A DNA stretch of 64,000 nucleotides from Glycine soja (taxonomy: Eukaryota > Streptophyta > Magnoliopsida > Fabales > Fabaceae). This document shows positions 37,872 to 49,068 of the stretch, one piece after another (the first letter of the stretch is position 1; each line of letters opens with the position of its first letter). The position numbers and the translations under genes were made by a program. The stretch covers positions 496,001-560,000 of the forward strand of contig NC_041010.1 of assembly GCF_004193775.1 (NCBI RefSeq), written 5' to 3'. The notes under the pieces are model-generated. The model was given only the letters and a program-made list of their open reading frames with translations, was not told the origin of the DNA and did not search any database.

Positions 37872-38252
37872 TTAGTCAGATGGCACCTTACTACTACATG
37901 AAAAGTTGGTGGGATATATAATTGATGTTTCTTCACTGGTGTTTGGCTCACAATTTTCCAACATAAAATCAAAATCTTGCTTTTTCCCATGAGCATATCT
38001 AGCTTTTCCGTCAAATGGAATGGCTCCAATAGTAAAATTATAGTGTGCCTTTTGGGTCTTCTTCTCTTCAAGATCTTGAGGTTCTAAGACTAGATAGTGG
38101 TTATTAGACATTGTTCCCGAGACATGCATATTGAGCTTTGTTCCGATTGAAATGTTAATTCTGTGTCTAGTTGGAATGAAAGAACACGCTGAGGATTTTA
38201 TTACCAATATTGGAATCAGAATTGTGGGTGAGATTGTGGATGGTTTCCACAA
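37872..38252 (-). other. Unrecognised open reading frame, 126 codons
   Basis: The frame starts MWKPSTISPTILIPILVIKS and contains GTKLNMHVSGTMSNNHYLVL, FDGKARYAHGKKQDFDFMLE and a Ser/Thr-rich end. The composition looks more protein-like than other frames in the surrounding AT-rich DNA. I do not recognise a family and see no splice or regulatory context. It could be a gene fragment, perhaps carried by a transposon, or chance. Confidence 0.25.
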
Positions 38253-39885
38253 TTATTTCCATATGGAATATCCGCTGTTGTTATTGTATGGCTGCAACAT
38301 TTTTTTATTTTTCCAGTTTTAAACATTTTATTCTAATGTGTCTGGTTCACGTCATGTCATGCTTCTGGGAATGAAATTGGAGAATTCCGTGAAGGAGCAA
38401 CAATACATAGATAACACTCACTAGATAAAATTTGGGGCCCAAGCATTATCAATGGACCAAGATTGAAGTGGGCTACTGCCGCTAGGGATGGTGTTAGTTG
38501 CTAATTCTGTGTGCTTAGCGAGGAAAATGTATACTATGTATGAGACCCAAAAATTAACTGGATAGTCAATTATTAATAATCAATAATATGATAAATCAGA
38601 TAATATAGGATTGATTGCTTGAATCTTTAGCCTGTACTAGAAAACAGTTTTTTATTAATGTAAATACAATTTAAAAATATAAAATAAATAAACTGGCTGA
38701 TAAATTATTCAGATTTAACACAGGATAATATGAAAACAAAAATATAAAAATTAACTAAATTTAAGATCTGAGGAAAATAAAAGTGTAATAGAAAATCTAA
38801 ATATTTTTTTAAAAAATAATTAATAATTTAAGATTTTAAAAATATAAAATAAATGTTATATTGATACGAAACCGCCCGTCATAAAAAAAATGTAAATATA
38901 AAATCTCACCTTGAAAAATAAGAATTCTAATTTATAACACGAGTTGATTGTATATCGATAAACATAGTATAGTACAATTATATTTTTATTTAGTTTTTTT
39001 GTGTTCATTAATTTATATATTAAATTGTACAAAAATGTATTAGTGTAAAAGTAAATTGCAACTTTTATATTATAAATTTGCTATTGTATTAGGATTATTC
39101 TTTTTATTCAGTATGAAAGAATTAAAATTAAAATAATTCTAATTTCAACGGCCATATATTCAATTGAACACTAAAGAGTCTAATTCTCCTTATGTACAGT
39201 TTTCTTTAGGGTTTCTTTGGAATCATATAAGGGGAACATGAGAATATATGTGTATAAAAATATATGTATATATGATACTAAATAATGTGGTTTCTTCCCT
39301 TCCATTTCAGCAAAAATGAGAAGAAAAAAAATGATTTTTTTCCATTCGCTGTTGCTTTTCCTAAAATCTGTAGATTCCTGCCAATAAAAAATATATATGC
39401 TCTTTCTTTACTGGTGGCTAAAATATATGTCCTTTCGCTTCCCCTAATTTAAGGGGTATGCTTAAATAGCCAAAGCAAATGTATGCTGCAGCTTTGTTTA
39501 TTTTAGAAGAAATATAATAAAACCACACTTGAGAATTGGTAGCACATATTCAAAAAACTGACATGTGTGACTTAGGGTTATCCTGCATTTCAGTGGTGTG
39601 TTCAATATATTATCAAGTTCAGTCACTAGGCCCAGTCAGAAAGAGGACACACAACACAATCATCATAACATGAAATAGGTCCAAAGCTAAGCCATTCAAC
39701 TGGTCCCAAAGCAAATACTTGGTAAACTTTGAGCAACAAAAGAAAATGTCGCCCCAACATTAGGGGGGGTCCTATCTGTTTTTGTAAATAACAGTACCTC
39801 ACATCTAGAAGCCCCCATTAAAAATGGATCCCTTTAATGCAGAGCACTTAGCCAGCAATGACAAACTGCATGAAGCAGCAGTTTG
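38253..39885. other. Intergenic region upstream-numbered of the UBX gene
   Basis: AT-rich with no supported gene. The final about 200-400 bases (to 39885) are the likely 3' UTR of the minus-strand UBX-domain gene. Confidence 0.6.
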
Positions 39886-42800
39886 CTAAATTTTCTGTAT
39901 GACAACTGAATTTGCCAGTCCTGCCTGCTCTATAGTCTGAGTTTCATCAATTAGAATCTTTGGGGGGAAACCCATCAACTGAAGTTGATAATTCTGCCGA
40001 CCCCCAGGTCTAGATGCATCAATGAAGGCACGGATGTCGCTGATTGTGTGGTGGTAATTAAAATGTGATATCAAGCGGGTTCCATCAGCCAACCTGAGTT
40101 GTATTGAGGTTGATGGCAATGATTGATCAACTACCAGACCAGCAGAAGGAGTTGGCGCTGCATTGGTAGGTGTTGAGGCAGCAGGAGAGTCAGGAGCCAT
40201 TGATGTAGAGCTGCTTCCAAGAGTTCTTCCCACTCCCTGAAATGCAACATGCTGCTTTTCGGGTTCCTGTAAGCACGAAAAAAAAGCACTTATAATTCAC
40301 ACATTGGACATGTGTGATTTTAGATATAAGTAATTATGCATAACAAAAGACCTAGATTGCATTTCAAAATGCAAAACATCAAAAGCTCCAAAACTAATAA
40401 ACGATGCTAACAAGACCTTGTTTAGATATACTTCTTTATAAGCACTTATAGGGGAAGAAAATAAGAAGATAAAATGTATTGAGCTTGTCCAAAAGCTAAA
40501 ATCAACTTATGCACCTTGACTTTCAGAGAAGTTAAATGAAAAGAGTTTCTATAAAAGTTAAATTCATAAGGTGATTTTATCTTATGCAAGAAGTTCAATC
40601 CATTTTTCTTCTTCTATAAGTGCTTATACAAAAGTTTATCCAAACAAGGTCTAAACTCATCATGCTTTAATAGTAAATTGAACAGAGACAAACCAAATAA
40701 CTCAAACAGAAAACTCACACGATAGTTCTCATTCCTCCGTATGAGGTTAACATTAACAGATGACCTCCTATCTTCAGGCTCAAGCTCTTTGGGACACTCA
40801 GATTTTTTTATGCTCTGCATTAAAAAAATAGAAAATATCATTAAGCACAATGGAATCATTTTACATAACCAATAAGAAAGTTATAGTAGCCCAAACACAT
40901 TTCTGGGGCGCCATTCTTACATGGATTTCAAAAAGGATTTAACTAAAAAGTGAAGTGATAAGTGAAATTTGTTAAGATGATCCATTATTTTCTGAACAAC
41001 ATTTATCAAATGCAAAATCTTAATCCTCTAACATCAGATTCGCCTTTTCAGGAAGGCAACCTCATTACTTCCAAATTATTTTACCCTCAAATCCACTAAT
41101 GGAATCAGAATCTTAAATACCATCACCTCTAAAAATGAGGCATTTTGAGGATCGTCCAAACTCCTCAATGGTCCATCATTTACAGTGAAACCATTACTCC
41201 AGAAAACAATGTTATGAACAACAGCCTCAGGTTGCTGATTATTAGTAGATCGTGTAGTTTCCCCTGAGAGTAACCTGCCAGTTCCAGTAAAGCTAGTTGA
41301 CCTTGGAGGCTCCTGAAGCTGATCAAGAGGCCTTTCAACAGCCCCAAGTTGCCTAGCTTGATTGAAAATTTCATCCACATCATTTCCCTTTGAAGGATCC
41401 TGGACAAGCATTCCACTGGAGATATAATGTACAATGGTTAAATACTCAGTACAAAAGAATCAAATTATCAAACTGACTGGGCATAGACGTGTGCGTCCAT
41501 AAATCTTTAGAAAAATTAGAGACACCAGTAATATTAATATCAAAATGTCAAACACTTTCCGTCAAGGTAGTCAAAAGTGATATTTCACTGAGTGTAAGGT
41601 GCTTGAGGTTCTAGAAAAGTAGAGCTTACGGCTACATATTGAAATTTTGAAGAGGATGAAGTGGAGTGGTTTGGAATTGGATGGAGGGAAAGGTACCACT
41701 CTATTGTTTGAAATTTTTAATGAGGTAATAATGGTGTGGAGCCCCTTTCCTTTTTTGGAATTAAAAACCCTGAGTGGAGTAGATTACAAACTTATCTTCT
41801 AGAATTGCACTTATAAGTTATAATAATCTACTTTTAGCAAAAAGGTTAAGGTGTTTCGTTAAAATTGTATATGACAGTTTAAAATATAAATGTTCCATTC
41901 AAAACCATCTAAATTGGAGAGTACAGAAATTTTAAGAGTTAGAGTAGCAAGGTATAGTTTGGGTTCCCATCCTTAACCATTCCACCATATTAAATTAAAA
42001 ACTCTAAAATGGGTTGAGTACTCTAAAATGGGTTGAGTATCTTCTTTTCATTCTACTCCATCCATCCAAAAACAGCTTAAAAGTGAATATTTTACATACT
42101 AAATAAAAATATCATAACAAAACTTATTATGGATATAGTTACCCCTATTTAAAATCTACACAAGTCGTTATGGACTTCAAAGCCTATCAATATACAGAAG
42201 CATTGCTATTAAACCTAAGAAGAAAAAAGAGAGTGCTTATTGGGGTTTCAAAAGCCCAACACCTATACCAGAAAAAAAAAAAAAAATTTAAGCAAAATAG
42301 ATTCAAAGTAAAAGTTCAAAACCTCTCACAAAAAGCATGATTTTATTGCTTATGATGCCTTAAGTTTTCAATTGCTTTCAGTCCTTCAACCCAAAAATGA
42401 GTTTGACAAAAATCTAAATGCACATTGCATAAGTATGAAATCTAATCACCAATTTCAGATTGAGAAAGCTTTTTTTTTTTTTGTAATTATCAAGCAGAAT
42501 GCCAATAAATGTGGCAGGAAAAAGCTCCCGTCAATCAAGTTAACCCAGGCAAGAAGAACAGGGAAGAAAAGGTAATCAATCAACACATAAAAAAAATAAC
42601 AGTCTACAATCATAAGAAGATAAACAAAACAATAACAACACCAACACAGAATTTAGAAAACAACATGAAACATACCAGCACAAATCGTAACTCTCATTTC
42701 AAATATACAAAAAACATGCAAGAATTTGATATGATTGGGGGAAGAAAAACTGTTCAAAAAATCTAACTTAGTTCTTTGAGTGGTGGTACACCAGCACCGG

Positions 42801-43182
42801 CATAATTTAAGTCAACTCTAATAATTCCATACAGTAACAATCGGCAAAGCAATATATTACACAACACATTTATGCATACAAAGTGACATCAATAAGTTGA
42901 AAACTAGAAGTTGCTAAAACGCGTTTTTTTATAAAAAAAATATCCTAATTATGTGGTTTTGCATGAGGATTAGCCTGAATTACTATTGAAGCAGTGGAAT
43001 TGAAGGATTGGGGGGGGGGGGGGGGGGAGAAGAGAAGAGAACCTCTTTTCGCCGCCGGTGTAATACTCCTGAGGGCCATCGGAGTCGCTGTCGGAATCGG
43101 CGGAGGGACGGTTCAGATCGGAGAGGGTGCGAATTCGGCCGGCTCGGCTGCTGGACGCCTTCTTGTTGTCCCGTGACGCCAT
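39886..43182 (-). CDS. Plant UBX domain-containing protein, p47-like (PUX3/4/5 type)
   Basis: Encodes about 301 residues in four exons: 43182-43043, 41415-41127, 40814-40719 and 40266-39886, with phases continuous. The start [20 protein letters not shown] continues as [20 protein letters not shown] and YTGGEK. After this comes [10 protein letters not shown] and [14 protein letters not shown]. The SEP domain spans about 112-186 ([27 protein letters not shown]). The UBX domain spans about 228-301 ([18 protein letters not shown]; ending [16 protein letters not shown]). The SHP-like and UBX segments bind the AAA-ATPase CDC48/p97. These adaptors regulate CDC48 in membrane fusion and protein turnover. 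No UBA domain is seen, and the length equals the plant p47-like group. Intron 3 contains a MITE (40414-40651). Intron 1 (43042-41416) begins near an 18-G tract. Confidence 0.93.
40414..40651. mobile_element. MITE with about 60-bp terminal inverted repeats in UBX-gene intron 3
   Basis: The left end GACCTTGTTTAGATATACTT matches the inverted right end GACCTTGTTTGGATAAACTT. Pairing continues through TATAAGCACTTATAG.(G)GAAGAAAA and GATAAAAT. It is a 238-bp non-coding element, and its size and long inverted repeats fit a MITE. A clear target-site duplication was not found. Confidence 0.82.
43010..43027. repeat. Poly-G tract (18 G) in UBX-gene intron 1
   Basis: Eighteen G on the plus strand, so poly-C in the transcript, starting about 15 bases beyond the exon 1 donor (GT at 43042-43041). 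Confidence 0.95.
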
Positions 43183-44919
43183 GTCGAATTAGATTTCACA
43201 AAACGCAACAGAGAAAGAAGAGAGAAAAGGCAGCCTACTCACTAATACTATGTGATTTCGCTTTAAGAATAAGGCGTTTGGATCCTCTCCGTCACCAATC
43301 CTCACCTTACATTTATATCCAACGGTTCGCTTAAATTGAGTTACTTAAATAATTAAAATTCATTGTTATCATTAAGAATTTAATGGTGATTCACTTTATC
43401 CTCTGTTTAATCACAACTCACATTTATAAGGTTTTTAAGATAATTTTATTATAATTAACAAAGTTATCATAAATTTGTGATTTTTGATTGGATAATTATA
43501 TATCATTATTTTAGTTTTACACGGTTTATATGTTACTTATTTAGTTCTTATAATTTTAGAAATGTTTTTATTCTTTATAATTTATAAATATTTTTTTAGT
43601 CTTTATAATTTATATTTTAATTTTTTTTTAGTTTTTATAGTTTAAAAATATTTTTTTAATTTATAGTTTATATTTTAATTCTCTTTTTAGTTTTTATAGT
43701 TTGAAAATAATTAATTTAGTTCCTATAATTTAAATTTTAATTACTTTTTAGTCCTTAATATAAAAAAATATAAAAATAATTAGTTACAAATTAATTATAA
43801 ATTATCAGTTATTTTTTTATTATAAATTATCTTGGAGTAGATTAGTTATGAATTACTTGTTAATATTTTTGTAGTTAAATATAATTGATAATATTACTTA
43901 TATTTTGATGATAAATATTAAAAATGAATTAAAATAGAAGATATATGGATTAAAAAAAATATTTTCAAACTACTTTTTTCTATGATTGGTATGAATCTTT
44001 GGATTCTTCTTACATGTTACAAATTAAAATCTAAATTCCTATTTTTCAACTTAAATTTAAGAAATTAAAGATATATTTAAACCTAGTATTTATGAATAAT
44101 AACTTGAAGATAAAGTATTTAATATTTTAAATTATTACCTTTTTAAAAGAAAATTAAAAAATAAGATTGAAACTGAAAACTATCCAATCTAAACAGACTA
44201 CTTTAGATTGTATTAATTTTAATTTTAAATCAAATATATTGGATAAAGAATTAAGAAAATTAAAATTAATCAAATATTTTTCCCAGCAAAAAACAAAAGG
44301 ATTTGATCGAATTTTTTTTCCTCTCTCCCTTCAAATAATGGATCAAAAACAATTCATAAAACTTCTAATAAAATGATGAAAAAAGGTATTTTTAGTATCT
44401 TTACTTTCAATCAAATATAATTAAGCTCCCTATAATCTTAATCTTAATAACACTAATCCTAATCCTAATCTTAATCTTAATTTTAATAATACTTAAACAG
44501 TTAAGTTTCCAGCAAAATTTTCCACCTAAATTTGCATCCAAATCGAGATCGAAACATCATCTGCGTCTTGGAATTTTTATATCGTAGCCTTCAAAATGGA
44601 TACAAATTTGCCATGACTTTGGATTTTGATCAGCTTGCAACAAAGAAGATAATGGAGTTTGATGAGTCATCTTCAGTTTGCGATTTTTTTTGTTCTTTTT
44701 CTCTTTTTCCTTTTTTAAGTTGTGAAACTAATCTTATCAAATGTACTTTGTAACTGGTATTCTTGAGAAGCTGTGTTGTCAAGATGCTTTAAGATATATC
44801 GAAATTGCGTTATTTAAAAGGATAATAGTTATATTATCATTTTAACTCCTCCCTCACTTTTCTGATATTCTATGTGATTTTATTTTTTTTAACCAATGGA
44901 ATCGTGGGAATTCGATCAA
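43183..44919. other. UBX-gene 5' region and AT-rich intergenic DNA with degenerate repeats
   Basis: Bases 43183 to about 43330 are likely 5' UTR and promoter of the UBX gene. Bases about 43500-43760 are a degenerate tandem array of roughly 55-60-bp units built on TTTAGTTTTTATAGTTT and AATATTTTTTT. A short TAATCC/TAATCT repeat lies at 44425-44492. No gene is supported. Confidence 0.6.
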
Positions 44920-45454
44920 GAGGGAGAAATTTCATTTGGAATTTACTAAATACAGTATTTTTTGAATTAATCCTCTAATAAAGATAAGTTGTAGGAATTT
45001 TTTACGACTTTTAGATATAAAATTGTAAAAAAAAATCACGATTTAAGTTTTCATTTACACCGAAGTTGTAAAAAATTCAACAACTTTAATTTTTTTTAAT
45101 TATTTATATATAGTCATAAATTTTTTTAGGATTTCATAATTGTGATTATTTTTTAAAAAAATTATAAAACTAAAATTAAAATAACTTTAAAGTGTTCAAA
45201 ATTAATTTAAAAATAAAAAAAATTAATCACGACTTTGAAGTTGTGAAAAATTTATGGCTTTATATAAATAATTAAAAAAAACTAAAATTATTGGATTTTT
45301 TTTATAATTTCACTATATCGAAAAAAAAAAAATCAAAGTTGTCATTTTTTATAACTTCATACCCAAAAGTCATAAAAATTCCTATGACTTACCCCATTTG
45401 GGGATTAATTCAAAAAATACCTTTATTTGATAAATTTCAAATGGAATTATCCTC
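44920..45454. mobile_element. Fold-back (long inverted repeat) non-autonomous element
   Basis: The left arm starts GAGGGAGAAATTTCATTTGG and continues through TATTTTTTGAATTAATCC, TAAGT.GTAGGAATTTTT and TATGACTTTT-like sequence. The reverse complement of the right arm (from 45454) reads GAGGATAATTCCATTTGAAA, TATTTTTTGAATTAATCCC, TAAGTCATAGGAATTTTTAT. Arms are about 130-140 bp around a smaller AT-rich, itself partly palindromic core. It has no coding capacity. Confidence 0.75.
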
Positions 45455-45576
45455 AAAGCTGAACAACTATAAACTAATAATGAAACAAATAGAATTTTCT
45501 TAAAGGAAAAATTATGTTACCAATATACTCTTGCAAGTTAAGTGTGAGGTAAGTTTTTTTTGCCTAAAATTATATT

Positions 45577-45817
45577 CAATTCGAGCCTAAAATTATTTTA
45601 CATCTCCAAAGTCTCATAAATAAAATATGGTTAAAGCATAAATATTGAGAGAATGTGGTTGAATGATAAATACAACCAGTAGTTAATAACAACTCAAATC
45701 GAGGCTAACTCAGTTTTTCATCTTCAATGTCTCATAAGTCATAATTAAAATATGGGGAAAGCACAAATAATGAAAGAATATGATTGGATGACAAATACAA
45801 CTAGTAGTTAATAATAA
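45577..45817. repeat. Diverged two-copy tandem repeat (about 117-124 bp)
   Basis: Units 45577-45693 and 45694-45817 share CAA.TCGAG.CTAA, GTCTCATAA, AAAATATGG..AAAGCA, GAATGATAAATACAACCAGT versus GGATGACAAATACAACTAGT, and AGTTAATAA. About 80% similar by eye. Confidence 0.8.
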
Positions 45818-47689
45818 TTGATCATGTATCTTTAATAAAATTGAAAATCATAGCATATACACACACACTACCTTGAGTACTAAAGAAGATGACAACATTG
45901 ATCTTTCTGGAACAAACATTGACTTCATTCAACAGAAATTTTGACGTTGTGAGTGTCTTCTGCTCCTTGCTCCAATCTGAAGATTTCTTGCATGCTAACA
46001 CATGAAGCCCATTCAAAAAAACATATTGTCACAACATGGTTGGTGATCCTTTATTGTGTGATGCGACAATTCTGGTCTTCGCACGACCATGGTTGGTGGC
46101 GTCTCTGCATATCGTCACAACCACTTTTGTTCCTTGTTCCGATTATAAGGTTTCTTCCGCGCAAACAAGTGAAACCCAATCACCAACATTGAACATTTCT
46201 GATGTTTTTCATCCCCGTCGTGTTGTTGCGCTACACTTTCTCTTGGCTCTCCTTTCATTTCTAGCTCCTCCTGTCGAAATCGATTGCATCCTTTGAGACG
46301 TGAACACACTTCAACTCTCTCTCTTTTTATCTCGTGATTCACTATATCATTTCGTGAAGATAACGTTCAAGTGGAAATTATGCGTTCAAATATCCGGTTA
46401 GCCTTTTTTATTCTCTGGCTTTTATTCTGTAGTTATGGAGGAAAGTTAAATTTGTCCATCGGGAATATTTCAGTGAAATGCTGAAGTGTAAAAGCTTGCT
46501 TGGTGGAAGAGTAGCTCAATGTATAGTTTAGAGACTTGTATTTGGAAGTCAACAAGCTTGAGAGATTGGTGCAATAATGGGTCATGCTATTTACTTTTTT
46601 AGTTGAGAAGCTTATTGATTTTTTTGTTGTTTAATCACAATTTTTTTTGGCAACAACAAAAGTCTGGTATCTCAAGAAAAATAATCGTATTTAATCTCAA
46701 GAAAATACATTCGGTTTAAGTTTACAATAGTAGGTTTATTTTTCAATTGTTAAATAACATTTCTAAAATGTGACAGAAATTCACTTAATATGATAAAAAA
46801 TAGGTTAATAATTTAATAAATTGTATAAATAAATATTATATTTTTTGCTAATATTTTTTAAAAAACATATTATTCTTTCCAGATTTAAATTTATTTAGTT
46901 TTAAATAATAAACAATCTATTTTATCCACATATAATTTGTGTCATGCATCGCACGAATTACCTAATTAGTTATTAACCAATAAATAATAATTATTATTAT
47001 GAATTTTAAAATAATTATTATAAAAATTAATAAATTTATTATATATGAAAGTTTGTAATTAAATAATGGTATAAAAATCCTTTTATATATTAAGTAAAAC
47101 GTATAGTTAAATGAACTATCATCAAGAATCTTGCTTCTAATACTTCATGTCCTCGTGTGGTGTTATTAAATGAACTATTTCTTCATGTCCTCGTGTGATC
47201 ACATTTTTTTATGCTTTTTTAAAACTACCATGTTAAAATGATAAAAAAAATCATTAATTAAGACTTTCATATTTCATAGACTAAACTATTAAATATATTG
47301 TCAAATGTATGGGATGAATACAAATTATTATGCAAAACTTTAAACGTGAATAAAAAATTTGCAATTTAGCGGGTGTGATCCTTATGAAATGCGGTCCAAG
47401 AGTGTGAAGTAGTTTCTCCACATTAACAGGGCTGATTGACCAAAGAGGGCTAATTTTACAAACAAATTATTGAAATATGGCTCTTTTGAAACATTTTACT
47501 AAAATAATTTAGACAGTACTATAAGACGAATTTAAGGGACGGCTTGTTTAGTATGGTTGTGATGGTTAGTATAAGCGAGAACACCAACTTGAGAAGAATT
47601 CAAGATGATATTGCTAATCACATCAGTTAAGTTTCCTAGAAATGTGTATCCTAGAAATGTGTCGGATAATTTTGAATCAAAATTGGAGT
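45818..47689. other. Intergenic region without supported genes
   Basis: A moderately GC-richer stretch at 45880-46330 has several short frames on both strands and two similar blocks (around 45960-46015 and 46128-46185: 'CCTTG.TCC.AT..AAG..TTCTT', 'ACA.GTGAA.CCCA'). This suggests another old duplication rather than a gene. The rest is AT-rich. Confidence 0.5.
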
Positions 47690-48370
47690 ACTTCAAACGC
47701 ACATTTTACATTCTTTGTTGTTGATTCATGTCGCTGTGGAAAAAAATTATCTTTTCTCATTATAACATTGAGATGATTTTTAGAAATATAACAAAGTATA
47801 GATAAATGTCATATGCTAGATATTACCCCTTAGCATATTGGGTTTCATGTATTATGTGTTGTATTACGGACACACGTCTTGAGAAAATTTTATTAAACAC
47901 ATTAGATGTATTTAACACAATAATGTCATTATTTGAATTTGTGATGTCAAAAATGTATGTCAAATTCACAAAGTCTTATACTTCAAGAATGATTGTTGGG
48001 TTGGCATGATAACCTCAACAAAATTGGTCTTTTCACCCAATTGGATAATTTTTTCATTTTTAATGCATACAATCAATGAACCTAACATACCTAGAAAGTC
48101 ATGTGCTACTTTCATTTATAGTAGTCTTTTAGTGTCTTCATTATTAGGCCTTCTAAGGTACACATCTCCAAATATTGCATAGTTGTCTGATACAAATCTC
48201 TCTAAATATTCCATTGCAGTGGTTTCAAAAATCTAAATATACTGATCCACATTGTCAACAGGTGAGCCATAAGCCAATATACGAAGAACAACAGTGCACT
48301 TTTGCAACAATGGTGGATCATTTCTACGCATTACACCTATCCTCATTTGAAAATACTCATGATCGCTAAG
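47690..48370 (-). pseudogene. HARBI1/PIF-Harbinger-like (Plant_tran family) transposase relic
   Basis: The minus strand, in order, reads YFQMRIGVMRRNDPPLLQKC then TVVLRILAYGSPVDNVDQ, ETTAMEYLERFV, DVYLRRPNNEDTKRLL, LGSLIVCMH-like, then ITNSNNDIIVLNTSNVFNKI and a YLAYDIYLYFVIFLKIISM block. These follow the order of plant PIF/Harbinger nucleases (LQKCTAAIRMLAYG; EYLRRPT; GSNNDINVL; GYYLADGIYP..FVK). Several stops and frameshifts show that it is inactive. Element ends were not located. Confidence 0.8.
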
Positions 48371-48799
48371 GACCTCTACAATTCGAAGGAACACATGCCT
48401 TCGCATTTGAAACCTTCTTTGAAAATTTTCAGAAAAACAATCATTGAATAATTAATTTAATAACTCTATTAATCATAATTATTTGTTAATAATTTATCAG
48501 GAGAACCAAAATTATCAATTATTAAACTGGAAGGATCAAATGTTATAGTTAAAAACTAGAGGGACCAAAATCATGGATTTAAAAAATTAGAGGACCAAAA
48601 TTATAATTTAGCCTAATAATTATAACCATTTTCGTTTATTATTTAAAATATCTTTTTATCTGTAGGTGATAAAAAATTAATTATTTTTACCCTAGTCGGG
48701 CCAGTTAGCATGTTTGGGCCTTATGAAGCCCAGCCCATACAGATCCACACAAGAAAACCGACTCTTAAAGTGCTCGATAATAATAAAGAGCCCATGTCT

Positions 48800-49068
48800 G
48801 TAAGCAATCAGGGAATAGTTTCAGAAGAGTGAGTGACAACCCTTTTTGCTCCACAACAAGGTTTTCTCCACAGTAAGGTTTTTTCCCCTCTACAATTCCT
48901 TTTTGCTTCTTCTTCTTCTTCTTCCAGATAGGTTTAATTAGTGTGGGCTATTATTTATTTATTTAGTTTAATTTTCATTGCAGGGGCAAGAGGCTGGTTT
49001 GGTGTTTGTTTCATTTCACTTTACATGAATACATATACATAGAAGTTTGAAGGGTTTTAGGGATTTGC
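48800..49068 (+). other. 5' UTR of SF3A1 with a probable leader intron
   Basis: A donor-like CACA|GTAAGG at 48873 and an acceptor TTTTCATTGCAG ending at 48983 flank a T-rich stretch upstream of the SF3A1 ATG. A leader intron is common in such genes. Inferred from consensus only. Confidence 0.5.

Noticed and set aside
41640..42070. Possible MITE in UBX-gene intron 1 (GGTTTGGAATTGGATGGAGG versus the CCATCCATCCAAAAAC end)
   Set aside because: Inverted similarity is weak and interrupted; a 19-bp direct repeat (CTCTAAAATGGGTTGAGTA, twice near 42003) is real but minor.
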